Origin: JADLHS01 sp020848635
GTDB taxonomy: Bacteria > Verrucomicrobiota > Verrucomicrobiia > Limisphaerales > JADLHS01
Direction: 5' to 3'
NCBI GenBank assembly: GCA_037044975.1
Contig: JBAOIL010000011.1
Location: 62,001-126,000 of the forward strand
Length of the DNA stretch: 64,000 nt
Numbering within the stretch: the stretch's first letter is position 1; every line of letters starts with the position of its first letter. The notes below the pieces were generated by a model. That model was not told the DNA's origin. It worked only from the letters and a program-made list of their open reading frames with translations, and made no database searches. Below, one piece after another: positions 1 through 9,321 of the stretch. A program made the translations under genes and the position numbers.

Positions 1-1182
1 GTGGACCGCGAGACGATGGACGCAGCCAAGGTGGCGGCGCAACGGGTCACGGGGATTTCGATCGAGCGCATGCTGATCGCCTCCACGCATACCCACACCG
101 CGCCGGCGGCGTATAGTTGCCACGGGAATGATGCAGAGCCGGGGTACGTGGAATTTCTGATTCCCCGGATTGCCCGGGCCATCATTGAGGCGTGGCAAAA
201 TCGAGTCCCTGCCCGGATCGGTTGGGGGAAAGGCGATTGTGCGCAATTCGTGCATTGCCGGCGCTGGATCATGCAGCCCGGCACCGCGCAGCATCCGCCG
301 GTGGCTTTTACCGGGCAAGCCACGAACATTGCCATGATGAATCCGGGATATGGGAATACGAACAAGATTCGCCCGACCGGCCCGGTGGACACAGCCGTCA
401 CCGTGCTCTCAGTCCAGACCGCCGACGGCAAGCCGCTGGGCTTGCTGGCGAATTACTCGACGCATTATGCCGGGGTAGCCGAGGGTGGTTTGTCGGCGGA
501 TTACTTTGGCGAGTTCTGCCGGGTCATGGCGAAGGAACTCGGCATGGAGGAGGGCAAACCGTTTGTCGCGCTCATGAGCAATGGCACGAGCGGTGATGCC
601 AACTGCATTGACTTTACCAAGCCCAATTGGAAGAACGACCACTTCATGGTCGCGCGGGCGGTGGCTGATGCGGCGCTGGTGGCGTTGAAGGGCGTGCGTT
701 ATCAGGACTGGGTGCCGCTGGCGATGGCCGAACAAAAGCAATCACTCAAGGTTCGACTTCCTTCGAAAGCAGATGTAACCGAGGCGCGTGATTACCTGGC
801 GAAGAATGTGGGCGACCGTCCGACGCGTACCTGGGAGGAAAACTACGCACGCGAGACGGTGAAGATGGCCGGCTGGCCGGCGAAGAAAGAGATCAAGCTC
901 CAAGCCGTGCGGATCGGCGACTTCGCCATCGGCACGACGCCGTGTGAAACCTACGGTAGCACGGGGCTCGCAATCAAGCAGGCCAGTCCGTTCGCGCTCA
1001 CGATGGTCATGGAGCTGGCGAACGGCTGCAACGGCTATCTGCCGCCGCCGGATCAGTTTGAACTGGGCGGTTACACGACTTGGCGCGCACGTTCCAGCTA
1101 CCTGGAAGTTGGCGCGGAACCCGAAATCAAGCACACGGTTGGCTTGCTGCTGGAGCGCCTGGCGCGGAATAAACAGCCGTAA
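1..1182 (+). CDS. Neutral ceramidase-like secreted hydrolase, 5' partial
   Basis: The reading frame is open to the first base of the window, so the true start is probably upstream. The early segment ASTHTHTAPAAYS matches the metal-binding His motif of the neutral/alkaline non-lysosomal ceramidase N-terminal domain, and a later NYSTHYAG segment fits the second His region. These domains occur widely in Verrucomicrobiota and Planctomycetota secreted proteins, where real ceramidase activity is rarely shown, so an amidase or hydrolase of unknown substrate is the safe call. It ends convergently, about 50 bases from the SCO gene on the other strand. Codon use and length (393 residues visible) look intact. 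Confidence 0.75.
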   Translation: MDRETMDAAKVAAQRVTGISIERMLIASTHTHTAPAAYSCHGNDAEPGYVEFLIPRIARAIIEAWQNRVPARIGWGKGDCAQFVHCRRWIMQPGTAQHPPVAFTGQATNIAMMNPGYGNTNKIRPTGPVDTAVTVLSVQTADGKPLGLLANYSTHYAGVAEGGLSADYFGEFCRVMAKELGMEEGKPFVALMSNGTSGDANCIDFTKPNWKNDHFMVARAVADAALVALKGVRYQDWVPLAMAEQKQSLKVRLPSKADVTEARDYLAKNVGDRPTRTWEENYARETVKMAGWPAKKEIKLQAVRIGDFAIGTTPCETYGSTGLAIKQASPFALTMVMELANGCNGYLPPPDQFELGGYTTWRARSSYLEVGAEPEIKHTVGLLLERLARNKQP

Positions 1183-1231
1183 GTCGCCGGCTTTGGCCAT
1201 GGACTTGACGATGATCCATTCGCCATTGCGA

Positions 1232-2155
1232 TCAGTTTGTCGCCGGCGGGTTGGGCGGTTTGATCTCGGCGGCTTCCAGCAGTGATTCAGCGAGCGTCTC
1301 GGGCGTCCATTGGTTGCCATCAAATTGGCGATGGATGCGTCCCTGCGGATCAAGCACCACGGTGCGCAAGTTGTGCGAAATACTGCCGCTGGCTTCCCGG
1401 GCGAACATCAGGTCCAACTCGGGCGCGAGCTTGCCCAGCGCGGTGAGCGGCGCGGCGGCGAACTGCCAGCGGTCGGAATTGGTATGGCGATACAACTGCG
1501 CGTAGCTCCGCAGGGTGGCGGGGGTATCAAATTCCGGATCAAAAGAGATCGAGAGGAACTGCCAGTTGGTGGGGGCGTTCGCCTGCGCGAGGATCAACTC
1601 GCGCGCTTGGGCAAAGTTGTTACCCATACGCGGACAAAAATCCGGGAGCGGACACCGCGAAAAAATGAAAGTAAAGGCCAGGGCTTGGCCCCGGAAATCC
1701 GAGAAGCGGATGAAACGTCCGTCTTCGGCGAGCAACTCATAATCCGGCAACCGATCGCCCACCGACAGTTCCTTGACCACCCGAGCGCCGGTGGTAACCG
1801 GATCCGCCGCGGAGGCGGGTGATGCCTTGCCCACCCGCTTGACGTTTTGAATCCAGTGGGTGTTGGTCGTGGCGACGAGCTGAAACGTGATTTCGTCGTC
1901 GCGTTCCACGCCGCGCAGTTCGTTGGGGTCGCGGACATTCAGTTCCATGGTCATCTTGGGCATGTAACCGGGAATCTCCTCGTGCCTCACCACGAGCGTG
2001 CGTCCGCCTTCGGGCACTGATCGCACCACGCCGCGCGTTTCAAAAATGCGTTCCGTCATATTTGTGCCCGCAGCAACCGGAGGTGGGGTGGGTTTTTCGC
2101 AACCAACTACAAGGATGGTCAGCAGGACGACGGAGATTTGCGGCCAGTAATTCAT
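1232..2155 (-). CDS. SCO-family protein with N-terminal CusF-like copper domain (lipoprotein)
   Basis: The N-terminus is a lipoprotein signal ending VVGCEK. Residues about 30-110 resemble the small copper-binding CusF/YdeI-type beta domain (RGVVRSVPEGGRTLVVRHEEIPG, with MPKMTMEL supplying Met ligands). The remainder is a SCO1/SenC thioredoxin-like fold, which delivers copper to the CuA site of cytochrome oxidase. The active-site pair here is C-P-L-P-D-F-C, five residues between cysteines rather than the usual three, and there is a downstream conserved His. The start codon overlaps the stop of the upstream SCO gene (ATGA), so the two are translationally coupled. It is the last gene of a four-gene copper/cytochrome operon. 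Confidence 0.85.
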   Translation of the reverse strand: MNYWPQISVVLLTILVVGCEKPTPPPVAAGTNMTERIFETRGVVRSVPEGGRTLVVRHEEIPGYMPKMTMELNVRDPNELRGVERDDEITFQLVATTNTHWIQNVKRVGKASPASAADPVTTGARVVKELSVGDRLPDYELLAEDGRFIRFSDFRGQALAFTFIFSRCPLPDFCPRMGNNFAQARELILAQANAPTNWQFLSISFDPEFDTPATLRSYAQLYRHTNSDRWQFAAAPLTALGKLAPELDLMFAREASGSISHNLRTVVLDPQGRIHRQFDGNQWTPETLAESLLEAAEIKPPNPPATN

Positions 2156-2838
2156 AGGGGCGTAGGTTCGGCGCGCAGTTCATGCAACAGGTTCGTGATG
2201 GTGGTCGGTGTGGTGGCTTTCATACCGTCGAAGTAACGGCGTACCGTGCCGGAGCGATCCACCACGGCGATGCGATCGGTATCAAGAAAACCACCGGGCA
2301 TGGGGGAGTCTCGGTTCAGCGCTTCGCGCCGGAGGAAACTCGTTTCAATCAGCCCGTACAAAACGGTTTTTTCGCCCGTGAGCAACCCCCAGCGATTCGA
2401 GTCGCTGCCGAATTTCTTGCCGAACTCTGCCAGCACCGGTGGCGTATCCGTCCGCGGATCAACGGTGAGCGACATGAGCCGCACGTCCGCTTGCCCGACG
2501 GTGAGGCGCTGTACCTCGGCCATCTGGCGATTGACCTGCAGACAGGAGATGGAGCAGCTCGTGTGGACAAAATTTACGATGATAAATTTACCCGCGAACG
2601 CGGCATGGGTGACGGTGCGGCCGGACTGATCGGTCAGGGTGAATTCGCCCAGGCGCCGCGGCGCATCGGGTGGCTGCGGTTTCGCATCGGTGACGGCGTT
2701 CGGTTGCCAGAACCCGAGTAATCCCAACGTGGCGACGACCAGCATCGCCACGAAGGCATAGAACAGCTTCAGGTCCAGCGGCGTTTTGCTCGCCGCCGTT
2801 TCGGCCGGACTGGCGGGTTTGGGCAACGGCCCCCTCAC
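2152..2838 (-). CDS. SCO1/SenC-family copper chaperone, membrane anchored
   Basis: A transmembrane helix (LKLFYAFVAMLVVATLGLL) is followed by a SCO thioredoxin fold with the classic CxxxC copper site (HTSCSISCLQ) and the family's D-P-R-T-D-T-P segment. SCO proteins insert copper into cytochrome c oxidase. I chose the GTG at 2838 because its GTGA overlaps the stop of the HMA gene. A longer in-frame extension upstream reads only through that gene's shadow. The 3' end overlaps the next SCO gene by four bases. The two adjacent SCO paralogues differ in cysteine spacing and in their second domain. Confidence 0.85.
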   Translation of the reverse strand: MRGPLPKPASPAETAASKTPLDLKLFYAFVAMLVVATLGLLGFWQPNAVTDAKPQPPDAPRRLGEFTLTDQSGRTVTHAAFAGKFIIVNFVHTSCSISCLQVNRQMAEVQRLTVGQADVRLMSLTVDPRTDTPPVLAEFGKKFGSDSNRWGLLTGEKTVLYGLIETSFLRREALNRDSPMPGGFLDTDRIAVVDRSGTVRRYFDGMKATTPTTITNLLHELRAEPTPL

Positions 2839-3137
2839 GGCTTGATCGGTTTGGCCGCAAAGCCCGCGGCTTTGATGGCTTTGGTCAATTGCGCAACGCT
2901 GACGTAATTGGTGTCGTAGGTCACAACGGCCAGTTTGTTGGAGAACGTCACCGCGGCGGTTGCCACCCCGCGCGTCTGCTTCAATTCCGCCGTGAGGCCG
3001 CCCGCACATCCATCACAGTGCATGCCGGCGATGGTAAAACGGTTCGTGGCATTGGCGGTGACGGTCTCCGCTTGAGCCGCCGACATCGCGATGGCGAGGC
3101 CGGCGAGGGGCAGCGTCGTGATGAATTTCAATTTCAT
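2835..3137 (-). CDS. Secreted heavy-metal-associated (HMA) domain protein
   Basis: About 100 residues. A signal peptide ending SAAQA is followed by an HMA fold with the metal-binding motif GMHCDGCAGGL (CxxC, preceded by the usual GMHC). Such domains carry Cu(I) or other soft metals. The start at 3137 gives a clean signal peptide. An ATG 24 bases upstream has a GGAG at about 11 bases and cannot be excluded. It lies between a cytochrome c gene and two SCO copper chaperones, with a GTGA overlap to the first SCO gene. This supports a role in periplasmic copper handling for a respiratory oxidase. Confidence 0.85.
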   Translation of the reverse strand: MKLKFITTLPLAGLAIAMSAAQAETVTANATNRFTIAGMHCDGCAGGLTAELKQTRGVATAAVTFSNKLAVVTYDTNYVSVAQLTKAIKAAGFAAKPIKP

Positions 3138-3169
3138 GTTCGTTACTCTTGATATTGTCATGAAACCAC

Positions 3170-4090
3170 TCACTCCGCCAGCACGGCGTCCCAGCGATAG
3201 GCGTGAATCCAACGGGCCAGAGTTTGCATGTCGGCGGGCGGCACCACGGCCTTGAGCGGAATCATAACATTGGTGCCCCATTTGCCCGTGCCGCCGTTTT
3301 CCATCTGGCCGATCATCTTGCCGATGGCCTCGGGATCATTTCGATATTTGGCGGCGACGTCGCGATACGCCGGGCCAATCAGGTAGGTGTCGGGATTGTG
3401 ACACGTCAGGCAGGTCCGCAGCGTGGCCAGTTCCTGGGATTGCTTCCGGGAGACCGGAAGGAAGCGTGCGGCGGCCAGTTGCCATTCGCTTCCGGATTTG
3501 ACGACGATCCCGAAGACGTCCGTGGCATCCGTTGGTACGTCGCGATTCGCTGCCCCTTTGCTGAGCACCAGGGTTACTTCCGAACCATCGGGGCCTTTGA
3601 CCTTCGCCTTGCCGGACGCATCGAACTTGCCCGGGGCAAAGGTGACATTGGTCAATTGCACATAGCGTCCCGCCAAGGCGGCGGCATCCTTGAACAGCAC
3701 GCTACCGATCGCAGTGGAGGTGAATGGTTTGTTGCTTTCGGCAACGGAAAGGCTGCCCGCGGTCAGCGCAAGCGCGGCGCCGAGCGGCCCTTCGACCAGC
3801 TTGCCCGAGAGCTTCACAACCTGGCGCGGGAGCAGGTTGGCGCCGGACTTCGTGTCCATGACCACGCGCAACGTTGCTTCGCCAGCGTTATGAACGAAGG
3901 CGAGCACCTGCTCGTCGGGCAAGACAACCCGGGCGGCGACAATGCCAGTGACGGTGAATTCCGACGTGCTGTCTTTCGCCTTGCCCGTGGTGGGATCAAT
4001 CTGGGCAATCACATCTTTGATCGGGGTTTGCGCCAAGGCAATGGCCGGGGTTAGTACGCCAAGTGAAAGGAGCATGGATTTCAGTTTCAT
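3170..4090 (-). CDS. Periplasmic c-type cytochrome with N-terminal OB-like domain
   Basis: The signal peptide MKLKSMLLSLGVLTPAIALA is followed by an all-beta N-terminal region (about 30-200). A short class I cytochrome c domain at the C-terminus has haem site CLTCH and a likely axial Met in TNVMIPLKAV, as in cytochrome c551-type domains, ending with the typical MQTLARWIHAYRW helix. It should be an electron carrier in the periplasm. As first gene of the operon with HMA and SCO genes, it links electron transfer with copper delivery. I used the ATG at 4090 rather than one nine codons upstream because it begins the signal peptide. Confidence 0.8.
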   Translation of the reverse strand: MKLKSMLLSLGVLTPAIALAQTPIKDVIAQIDPTTGKAKDSTSEFTVTGIVAARVVLPDEQVLAFVHNAGEATLRVVMDTKSGANLLPRQVVKLSGKLVEGPLGAALALTAGSLSVAESNKPFTSTAIGSVLFKDAAALAGRYVQLTNVTFAPGKFDASGKAKVKGPDGSEVTLVLSKGAANRDVPTDATDVFGIVVKSGSEWQLAAARFLPVSRKQSQELATLRTCLTCHNPDTYLIGPAYRDVAAKYRNDPEAIGKMIGQMENGGTGKWGTNVMIPLKAVVPPADMQTLARWIHAYRWDAVLAE

Positions 4091-4347
4091 GCCGACATTC
4101 TGTCCAGCGCGGAACAAAGGCGGAATGTGGCAATTTGCCGCAGGTCCGTGGTTTGACGGCGACCATAAACCCGTTACGCTTTTTGGAAGTGTTTATGACA
4201 ATTCAAAGCCATTCGGGTGGGTCGTGGTTGGAAACCAATTTGCCGGGAGGGGCCGCAGGACATCGCGATCTTCGCCGCAAACCGCCGACAATCTTTCGCA
4301 AACCACCGACAGCGGAACTGTAAGGAACCTTGTAGTCTTTCCGGATT

Positions 4348-5896
4348 ATGAAACTAATAAATGCGTGTCGTTTGCTGTTCTCTCCACCGTTTGTCTTTGC
4401 TGCTGCCGTGGCTCTTTCCGCCGGTCCAAGTTCGGCCCAAACCGTCGAAAAAGTCGCTGACCTGAATTTCGTATCGGTGGAGGGGGTGGGTTATGGCGGT
4501 TATTCGCCGCTGGCGCGGCTTCACACGGGCGGGCACGAACTTGTGGTTCACCACGGACAGTGGCGGCACGTTCGACGCGGGCACGATTAGCCGGTACGAC
4601 TTGGCGACCCGGGAAGTCGTGGAAGTGGTCAGCTTCGATAATGGCACTGGTACTGGTTCGGAGAGCGATCTGCTCGTCATCGGGGAGGAAGGTTATTTCA
4701 CTACCAAAAGCGGTGGCAGCGGGGGGGCGGGGAGCGATTGCCAAAATTGATTTCAATACCGGGGCAGTCTCTGTCTTGTTCAACTTTCCGTCCAATACCG
4801 CGACCGCCCGCGCGGCTGTGCGCGCCAGATTGGCGCAACGCCGCGCGCGAGCCTGACCCGGATTGGGGACGAATTGTGGACCTTGACGTCCTCCGGGGGC
4901 ACTTCAAATCGCGGCTCCATCGTGCGTTACAACCTGACCAACGGTGTCACGAGCCTCGTGACGAATCTGGATGGGCCAGTTTTGGGCGGGCAGGCATTTG
5001 CCGGGCTCACCCCGGCGGGCAGCAACGCGTGGTATTACACCACGTTCTCGGGCGGCAGCTCGTTCGCCACCACCACCGGATCCTACACGATCACGTTGCC
5101 AGACGGTTCGCCGGTGCAGATTACCAACTCCCTCAACATTGGCGCGGGCGCGCTGGGCCGGATTTCGTTTGACGAAACTGGCGTTCCGCAGCTGACTCGC
5201 GTTGCCGACATGACCAACGGCTACCCGCAGTTCCCGGGAACGGAGCCCACCTTTGTGGAGACCAACTCGCTCTATTTTGGCACCACCGGCCCGAACAACG
5301 CCCCTGGGGCCATCATCCGTTATGATCTTGATACGGGCACGTGGACGAATCTGTTCAGCTTCAGCACCAATCCCGCGCCCGCGCTCGCCTACGGCACCCG
5401 CCCGGGTTACAGCGCCTTTGTCGAGTGGTCGGGCGAACTTTACTTCCTCACCCGCCAAGGCGGGGTTAGCAATCTTGGCGTTGTGGCAAAATTTAACATC
5501 GCCTCGAACACCGTCATCAAGCTGGCGGATTTTGAAGGGCAAAGCGCCGCTTCCCTGGGACGCTCCACCGGCATCTTCGATAACACCGGCACGATTGTCG
5601 AAGAGACAAACCGGTTTTTCCTGTATTACACCGTCACCAGTGGCGGTTTGAACAATCGCGGCACCATTATTCGCGTAGCCTTGCCGCCGCCGCCCATCGT
5701 GGCCAGTCTGGCGCCGACGGAAACCAACACCCTGAGTCTAACTTGGACGGGTGGCTATTCCCCGTTTAGCGTGGAGGCTTGCGCTGACGCCACGATTGGC
5801 GGTTGGACCAATGTGGTGTCGGATCTCACCAACCGGGCCGCAATTTTGCCGGTCACTGGGGCGGCGGGATACTTCCGCCTCGGCGGCAGTCAATGA
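4348..5896 (+). pseudogene. GloVer-type tandem-repeat secreted protein, reading frame broken three times
   Basis: A signal peptide (starting MKLINACRLL, ending GPSSAQ) is followed by repeats of the type 'LW..T..GG....GTI.RYDL..G....L', the signature of GloVer choice-of-anchor proteins common in Verrucomicrobiota. The C-terminus is a short beta domain ending AGYFRLGGSQ. The frame changes near 4515, near 4725 (at a run GGGGGGGCGGGG) and between about 4800 and 4850, while homology continues across each break. Indels in the assembly are more likely than decay. It is the first gene of the plus-strand run ending at 12190, and the stop lies only about 26 bases before the next gene. Confidence 0.7.
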
Positions 5897-5922
5897 CCGT
5901 TGCCAGTTGATTGGAATTCGCC

Positions 5923-6530
5923 GTGTCAAATCCACATTATCCCCGGCTCCGTGTCACCGCCTTCACGTTGATTGAACTGTTGGTGGTGATTGCCATCATC
6001 GCCATCCTCGCGGCGATGCTATTGCCGGTCTTGAGCAAGGCCAAGGATTCGGCCCATCGCGCCAATTGTCTGTCCAATCTGCGGCAACTCGGATTTGTCT
6101 ATCACCTCTACAACGAGGACTACAACAACAAGCTCCCGACGACGGACATGCTGGGCCGCTCCAATTATCGCGTGGCCACCGATCCGCTCAGCCTGCCGGC
6201 GTTCTTCCAGCCGGTACCTGCCCGACCAACCGGGTGTGGATGTGCCCGGCAGGCCGAAAGACGTTGGGTAGCAATGGCGTTAACTACGCGTGGTCGCGCG
6301 CCCAAAATCTCATCGGCACCAACGGGAGCTCCGCCGCCTTCAACAAAATGTCCTCCACGTTTGTGGTATGGGACAATTATTCCTACGCCTTGCCTTCCGT
6401 GTTCGGCGTGCCGGAAGTCAGCAGTGGCCCCCGGGTCGTCACCTCGCTGCTCTTCTATTTCCCGCACAACAGCAAGAAACGCATCAACTGGCTCTATCTC
6501 GACGGCCACGTCGAAAACCGTGAACTCTGA
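5923..6530 (+). pseudogene. Prepilin-type cleavage/methylation protein (H-X9-DG class), frame broken once
   Basis: The N-terminus has a short leader and the type IV pilin-like methylation motif FTLIELLVVIAIIAILAAMLLP, followed by the usual AKDSAHRANCLSNLRQLG. The C-terminus (KKRINWLYLDGHVENREL) lies in another frame, and the switch is near 6215. The GTG at 5923 has a GGAA upstream and is preferred over a TTG at 5911. These pseudopilins are numerous in Verrucomicrobiota and Planctomycetota, and their partners are unknown. Its position between a secreted repeat protein and transport genes parallels the cluster at 13245-17547. Confidence 0.75.
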
Positions 6531-6536
6531 TACTTT

Positions 6537-7109
6537 ATGAAACCAAAATACGTCCTCCTCAGTGCCCTCGTTCTCACTCTGACCACATCGCTCCTCGCGC
6601 AGCAGGACAAGTCTGCACCGCCCACCTACGGCGTCACCGCCCTCATTCAGGAAACCAACAAGCCGTTCGGAAAAGAAATCGTCCTCGAAGGTTTTCCGAC
6701 CGGCGTCTGCAAGCGTAGCGGCAAAAAAGCCTGGCTGCACGACACCAACTCCGAGGCCGCCGGAACGGTTCGCGTTGAACGCGTTGGCGACATGCCAGCA
6801 TTCAATCAAGACGTGGTTGGCAAGACGATGCGCGTCACCGGCACGTTGCAGGAGTTGCGTCTGGATGCCGCCTATTTCGATTCTTGGGAAGCCCGCGTGA
6901 AGGCCAGCATGAAAGCCAAGACCACCGACGAAGGTGAAAAGGAAGAAGGTTGCACGGAACAATGCTCGGAGAATGTGGCCGCCGAGACGACGCTGAAAAA
7001 TATCGCCGCCTACCGCAAGAAGCTGGCGAAAGCCCCTAAAGGTTACCTGTCCGCCTTTTGGGTGGATGGAAAGAAATGGGAGCTCGTCGCGGCGAAGGTT
7101 GACCAGTGA
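6537..7109 (+). CDS. Secreted protein, probable OB-like fold, Cys-containing (unknown)
   Basis: 190 residues with a signal peptide ending SLLAQQ. The middle has EGFPTGVCKRSGKKAWLHD and then GKTMRVTGTLQEL, which resemble the small DUF4920/OB-type domains in which a Cys-containing loop is followed by a beta strand. A C-terminal region has EEGCTEQCSEN (two more Cys). The function is not established. It begins six bases after the pseudopilin stop, and its stop overlaps the PepSY gene start (GTGA). Association with a PepSY protein, an ABC exporter and a DUF4857 protein suggests a periplasmic accessory of the same transport unit. Confidence 0.7.
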   Translation: MKPKYVLLSALVLTLTTSLLAQQDKSAPPTYGVTALIQETNKPFGKEIVLEGFPTGVCKRSGKKAWLHDTNSEAAGTVRVERVGDMPAFNQDVVGKTMRVTGTLQELRLDAAYFDSWEARVKASMKAKTTDEGEKEEGCTEQCSENVAAETTLKNIAAYRKKLAKAPKGYLSAFWVDGKKWELVAAKVDQ

Positions 7110-7669
7110 TCAGTGGTGTCCAGTTTCGCAAGCTCTGCCGCGTCCTGCATCGTGATCTGGGCTACGTCTTCTTCGGTGCGACGGTGGTCTATGCCGTGTC
7201 CGGCATTGCGATCAATCATCGCAACGACTGGAATCCCAGCTACAGCATCACGCGTGAGGAACGGCCCTTGCCAGCCGCCGGCACGAACCAGCCGTTGACT
7301 CGCGCTCACGCCACCAACCTGCTCGCGCAGGTCGGCGTCACCGGCAAATATCAAAACCACTATGCGCCCGCCGCCGGTCAGGTGCGAATCTTCTTCGATG
7401 GTGGCAACGCCACGCTCGATCGCGAAGGCGGGACGCTGGTGGTGGAGTCGCTCAAACGTCGCCCGCTTCTACACACGTTCAACAAACTCCACTACAACCC
7501 CGGCGTCTGGTGGACTTGGTTTGCCGATATCTTCAGCGGCGCGTTGCTGGTAGTGGCGGTGACGGGACTGTTCCTGTTGCGCGGCCATCACGGCATTACG
7601 CGGCGTGGTGGTGTGCTCGTTGCGCTCGGCCTTCTCGGTCCGGCGGTGCTCGTTTATTTCTACCTTTGA
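7106..7669 (+). CDS. PepSY-associated transmembrane helix protein
   Basis: 187 residues. The N-terminus KLCRVLHRDLGYVFFGATVVYAVSGIAIN is the typical first helix of PepSY-associated TM proteins. A periplasmic part contains HTFNKLHYNPGVWWTWFADI, and two further helices follow (SGALLVVAVTGLFLL and a C-terminal one). Related proteins sit beside siderophore, haem or metal transport genes and may carry electrons or help reduce metals. The start overlaps the previous stop by GTGA. The next gene, an ABC ATPase, begins four bases after its stop, so it clearly belongs to the operon. Confidence 0.85.
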   Translation: MISGVQFRKLCRVLHRDLGYVFFGATVVYAVSGIAINHRNDWNPSYSITREERPLPAAGTNQPLTRAHATNLLAQVGVTGKYQNHYAPAAGQVRIFFDGGNATLDREGGTLVVESLKRRPLLHTFNKLHYNPGVWWTWFADIFSGALLVVAVTGLFLLRGHHGITRRGGVLVALGLLGPAVLVYFYL

Positions 7670-7673
7670 AGCC

Positions 7674-8561
7674 ATGAATCCCGTCATCGAATGCCGCAAT
7701 CTCACGCACCACTACGGGCAAAAGCCGGCGTTGCGTGATGTCTCCTGGCAACTCAAACCCGGCCGCATCCTCGGCTTGCTCGGTCGCAATGGAGCGGGCA
7801 AGACCACCACAATCAACATCCTCAATTCCTTCCTCACGCCGACCTCCGGACGCTGCCTGCTGTTCGGCGAGGACGCGCACCAGCTTTCGCCCGCCACCAA
7901 GGCGCGCATCGGCTACCTGATCGAGGGGCACGTCCAATACGGCTTCTTCAACACGCGCCAGATCGAGCGGTTCTACTCGGCCTATTATCCGAAATGGAAT
8001 CCGTCGATTTACTATCACCTGATGGACAAGCTGGACATCACGCCGTCGCAACGCATCAGCACCATGTCCTGCGGCCAGCGTTCGCAGGTGGCGCTGGGCT
8101 TGATTTTGGCGCAACAGCCGGACCTGATCATCTTCGACGACTACTCGATGGGCCTCGATCCCGGCTACCGGCGGTTGTTCATAGAGGTGATCCGCGATTA
8201 CGCCGCCGACGGCAAACGCAGCATCCTGCTCACGTCACATATCATTCAGGATTTGGAGGGGCTGATTGACGACGTGGTGATCTACCAGCGCGGGCGGGTG
8301 CTGGTGGACACGCAAGCGGCGAAGCTCACCGGCGGCTTCCGCAAGTTCAGTTTTGTGACCAATACCGGGTTCGCGGACGCGTTCGACGAAGTCCGCCAAT
8401 TGCGGCTGGAGAAAGGTCCGAAGCGCTCGGCTATCTGCGGCTTCCTCGACGGAGAAACCGCCCAGGCGGAACTGAGCCGGCGTTCCGTGGTGGTGGAGGA
8501 TTTGCGTCCCGAACCGCTTTCGCTGGAAGACACTTTCATCGCCCTGACGGGCAAGTATTGA
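7674..8561 (+). CDS. ABC transporter ATP-binding protein (YtrB/CcmA-like) with variant Walker B
   Basis: 295 residues. Walker A is GRNGAGKTT (37-45), the signature is MSCGQRSQ (131-138) and the H-loop is LTSHI (His 189). Walker B reads LIIFDDYSMGLDPG: the catalytic glutamate position is aspartate (156), and Tyr-Ser replaces the usual Pro-Thr. A C-terminal extension of about 80 residues follows. It should power the permease encoded two bases downstream. The ATG at 7674 was chosen because the in-frame extension upstream only overlaps the preceding gene. The cargo is unknown, and the neighbours suggest a metal-, haem- or peptide-related substrate. Confidence 0.9.
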   Translation: MNPVIECRNLTHHYGQKPALRDVSWQLKPGRILGLLGRNGAGKTTTINILNSFLTPTSGRCLLFGEDAHQLSPATKARIGYLIEGHVQYGFFNTRQIERFYSAYYPKWNPSIYYHLMDKLDITPSQRISTMSCGQRSQVALGLILAQQPDLIIFDDYSMGLDPGYRRLFIEVIRDYAADGKRSILLTSHIIQDLEGLIDDVVIYQRGRVLVDTQAAKLTGGFRKFSFVTNTGFADAFDEVRQLRLEKGPKRSAICGFLDGETAQAELSRRSVVVEDLRPEPLSLEDTFIALTGKY

Positions 8562-8562
8562 T

Positions 8563-9321
8563 ATGAGCCAGTTAACCCAGCCCATCGTCGCCGTCCCGGG
8601 AATACCTATTCCGCAAACGGCTACGGCCACTCCGCATTCCGAGATCTGGCCCTCCTTCTTCCGCGCAACGCTTTACAAAGAGTGGATCAAATTGCGTCTC
8701 TACTGGCTGCTGATGTTGTTGGGCAGCGCGGGGTTTGCCGCGTTCCTGTCGTTGCGATTGCGCAACGTCCATCAGTTTCATGATGCCGTAAGCATCTGGG
8801 GCGCCTGGATATTCAAGGGCTACCTGTTCTTCGCATCCTATCAATACTTCCCTCTGGCAGCCGGAGTGGTGCTGGGCGCACTGCAATTTCTGCCGGAGAC
8901 GCTCAACAAACGCGTGCGACTCGTGCTGCATCTGCCGCTGGGTGAGGAACGCGTCATCAGCCATCACCTGCTGGCCGGATTACTCTTGTTGACTTTGGTT
9001 TTTGCGCCCGCCATCGGGTTGTTCGGGCTGACGGGCTGGCTTTACTTTCCGGTTGAATTCCAACGCAACCTGGTGCTCACGCTCGTTCCGTGGTTGCTCG
9101 GCGGTTATGTTGGGTATTTGCTGACTGCGACCCTGCTGTTGGAAAACACCTGGCGATATCGCGTGTTCTACCTGCTGTTCGGCGGCGCGACCTTGCGACT
9201 GTTTTATCTCGGCGAGTTTTATGACGTCTATGTCCGCGTGCTGGTGCCGCTGGTGCTTTGGACCGTCGCGTTGTTCACGCTGCCGTTGTTTTCCAGCTAT
9301 CGTTTTCGAAAGGGACTATGA
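8563..9321 (+). CDS. ABC transporter permease
   Basis: 252 residues with about six hydrophobic helices and no soluble domain, as expected for an ABC-2-like permease half. The N-terminal 35 residues are polar and Pro-rich and are followed by FRATLYKEWIKLRLYWLLML, a typical cytosolic lead into helix 1. It starts two bases after the ATPase stop and overlaps the DUF4857 gene by ATGA. The ATPase and permease together form one transporter, probably a homodimer of each. No substrate-binding protein is adjacent, so export or a regulatory function is more likely than import. Confidence 0.85.
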   Translation: MSQLTQPIVAVPGIPIPQTATATPHSEIWPSFFRATLYKEWIKLRLYWLLMLLGSAGFAAFLSLRLRNVHQFHDAVSIWGAWIFKGYLFFASYQYFPLAAGVVLGALQFLPETLNKRVRLVLHLPLGEERVISHHLLAGLLLLTLVFAPAIGLFGLTGWLYFPVEFQRNLVLTLVPWLLGGYVGYLLTATLLLENTWRYRVFYLLFGGATLRLFYLGEFYDVYVRVLVPLVLWTVALFTLPLFSSYRFRKGL

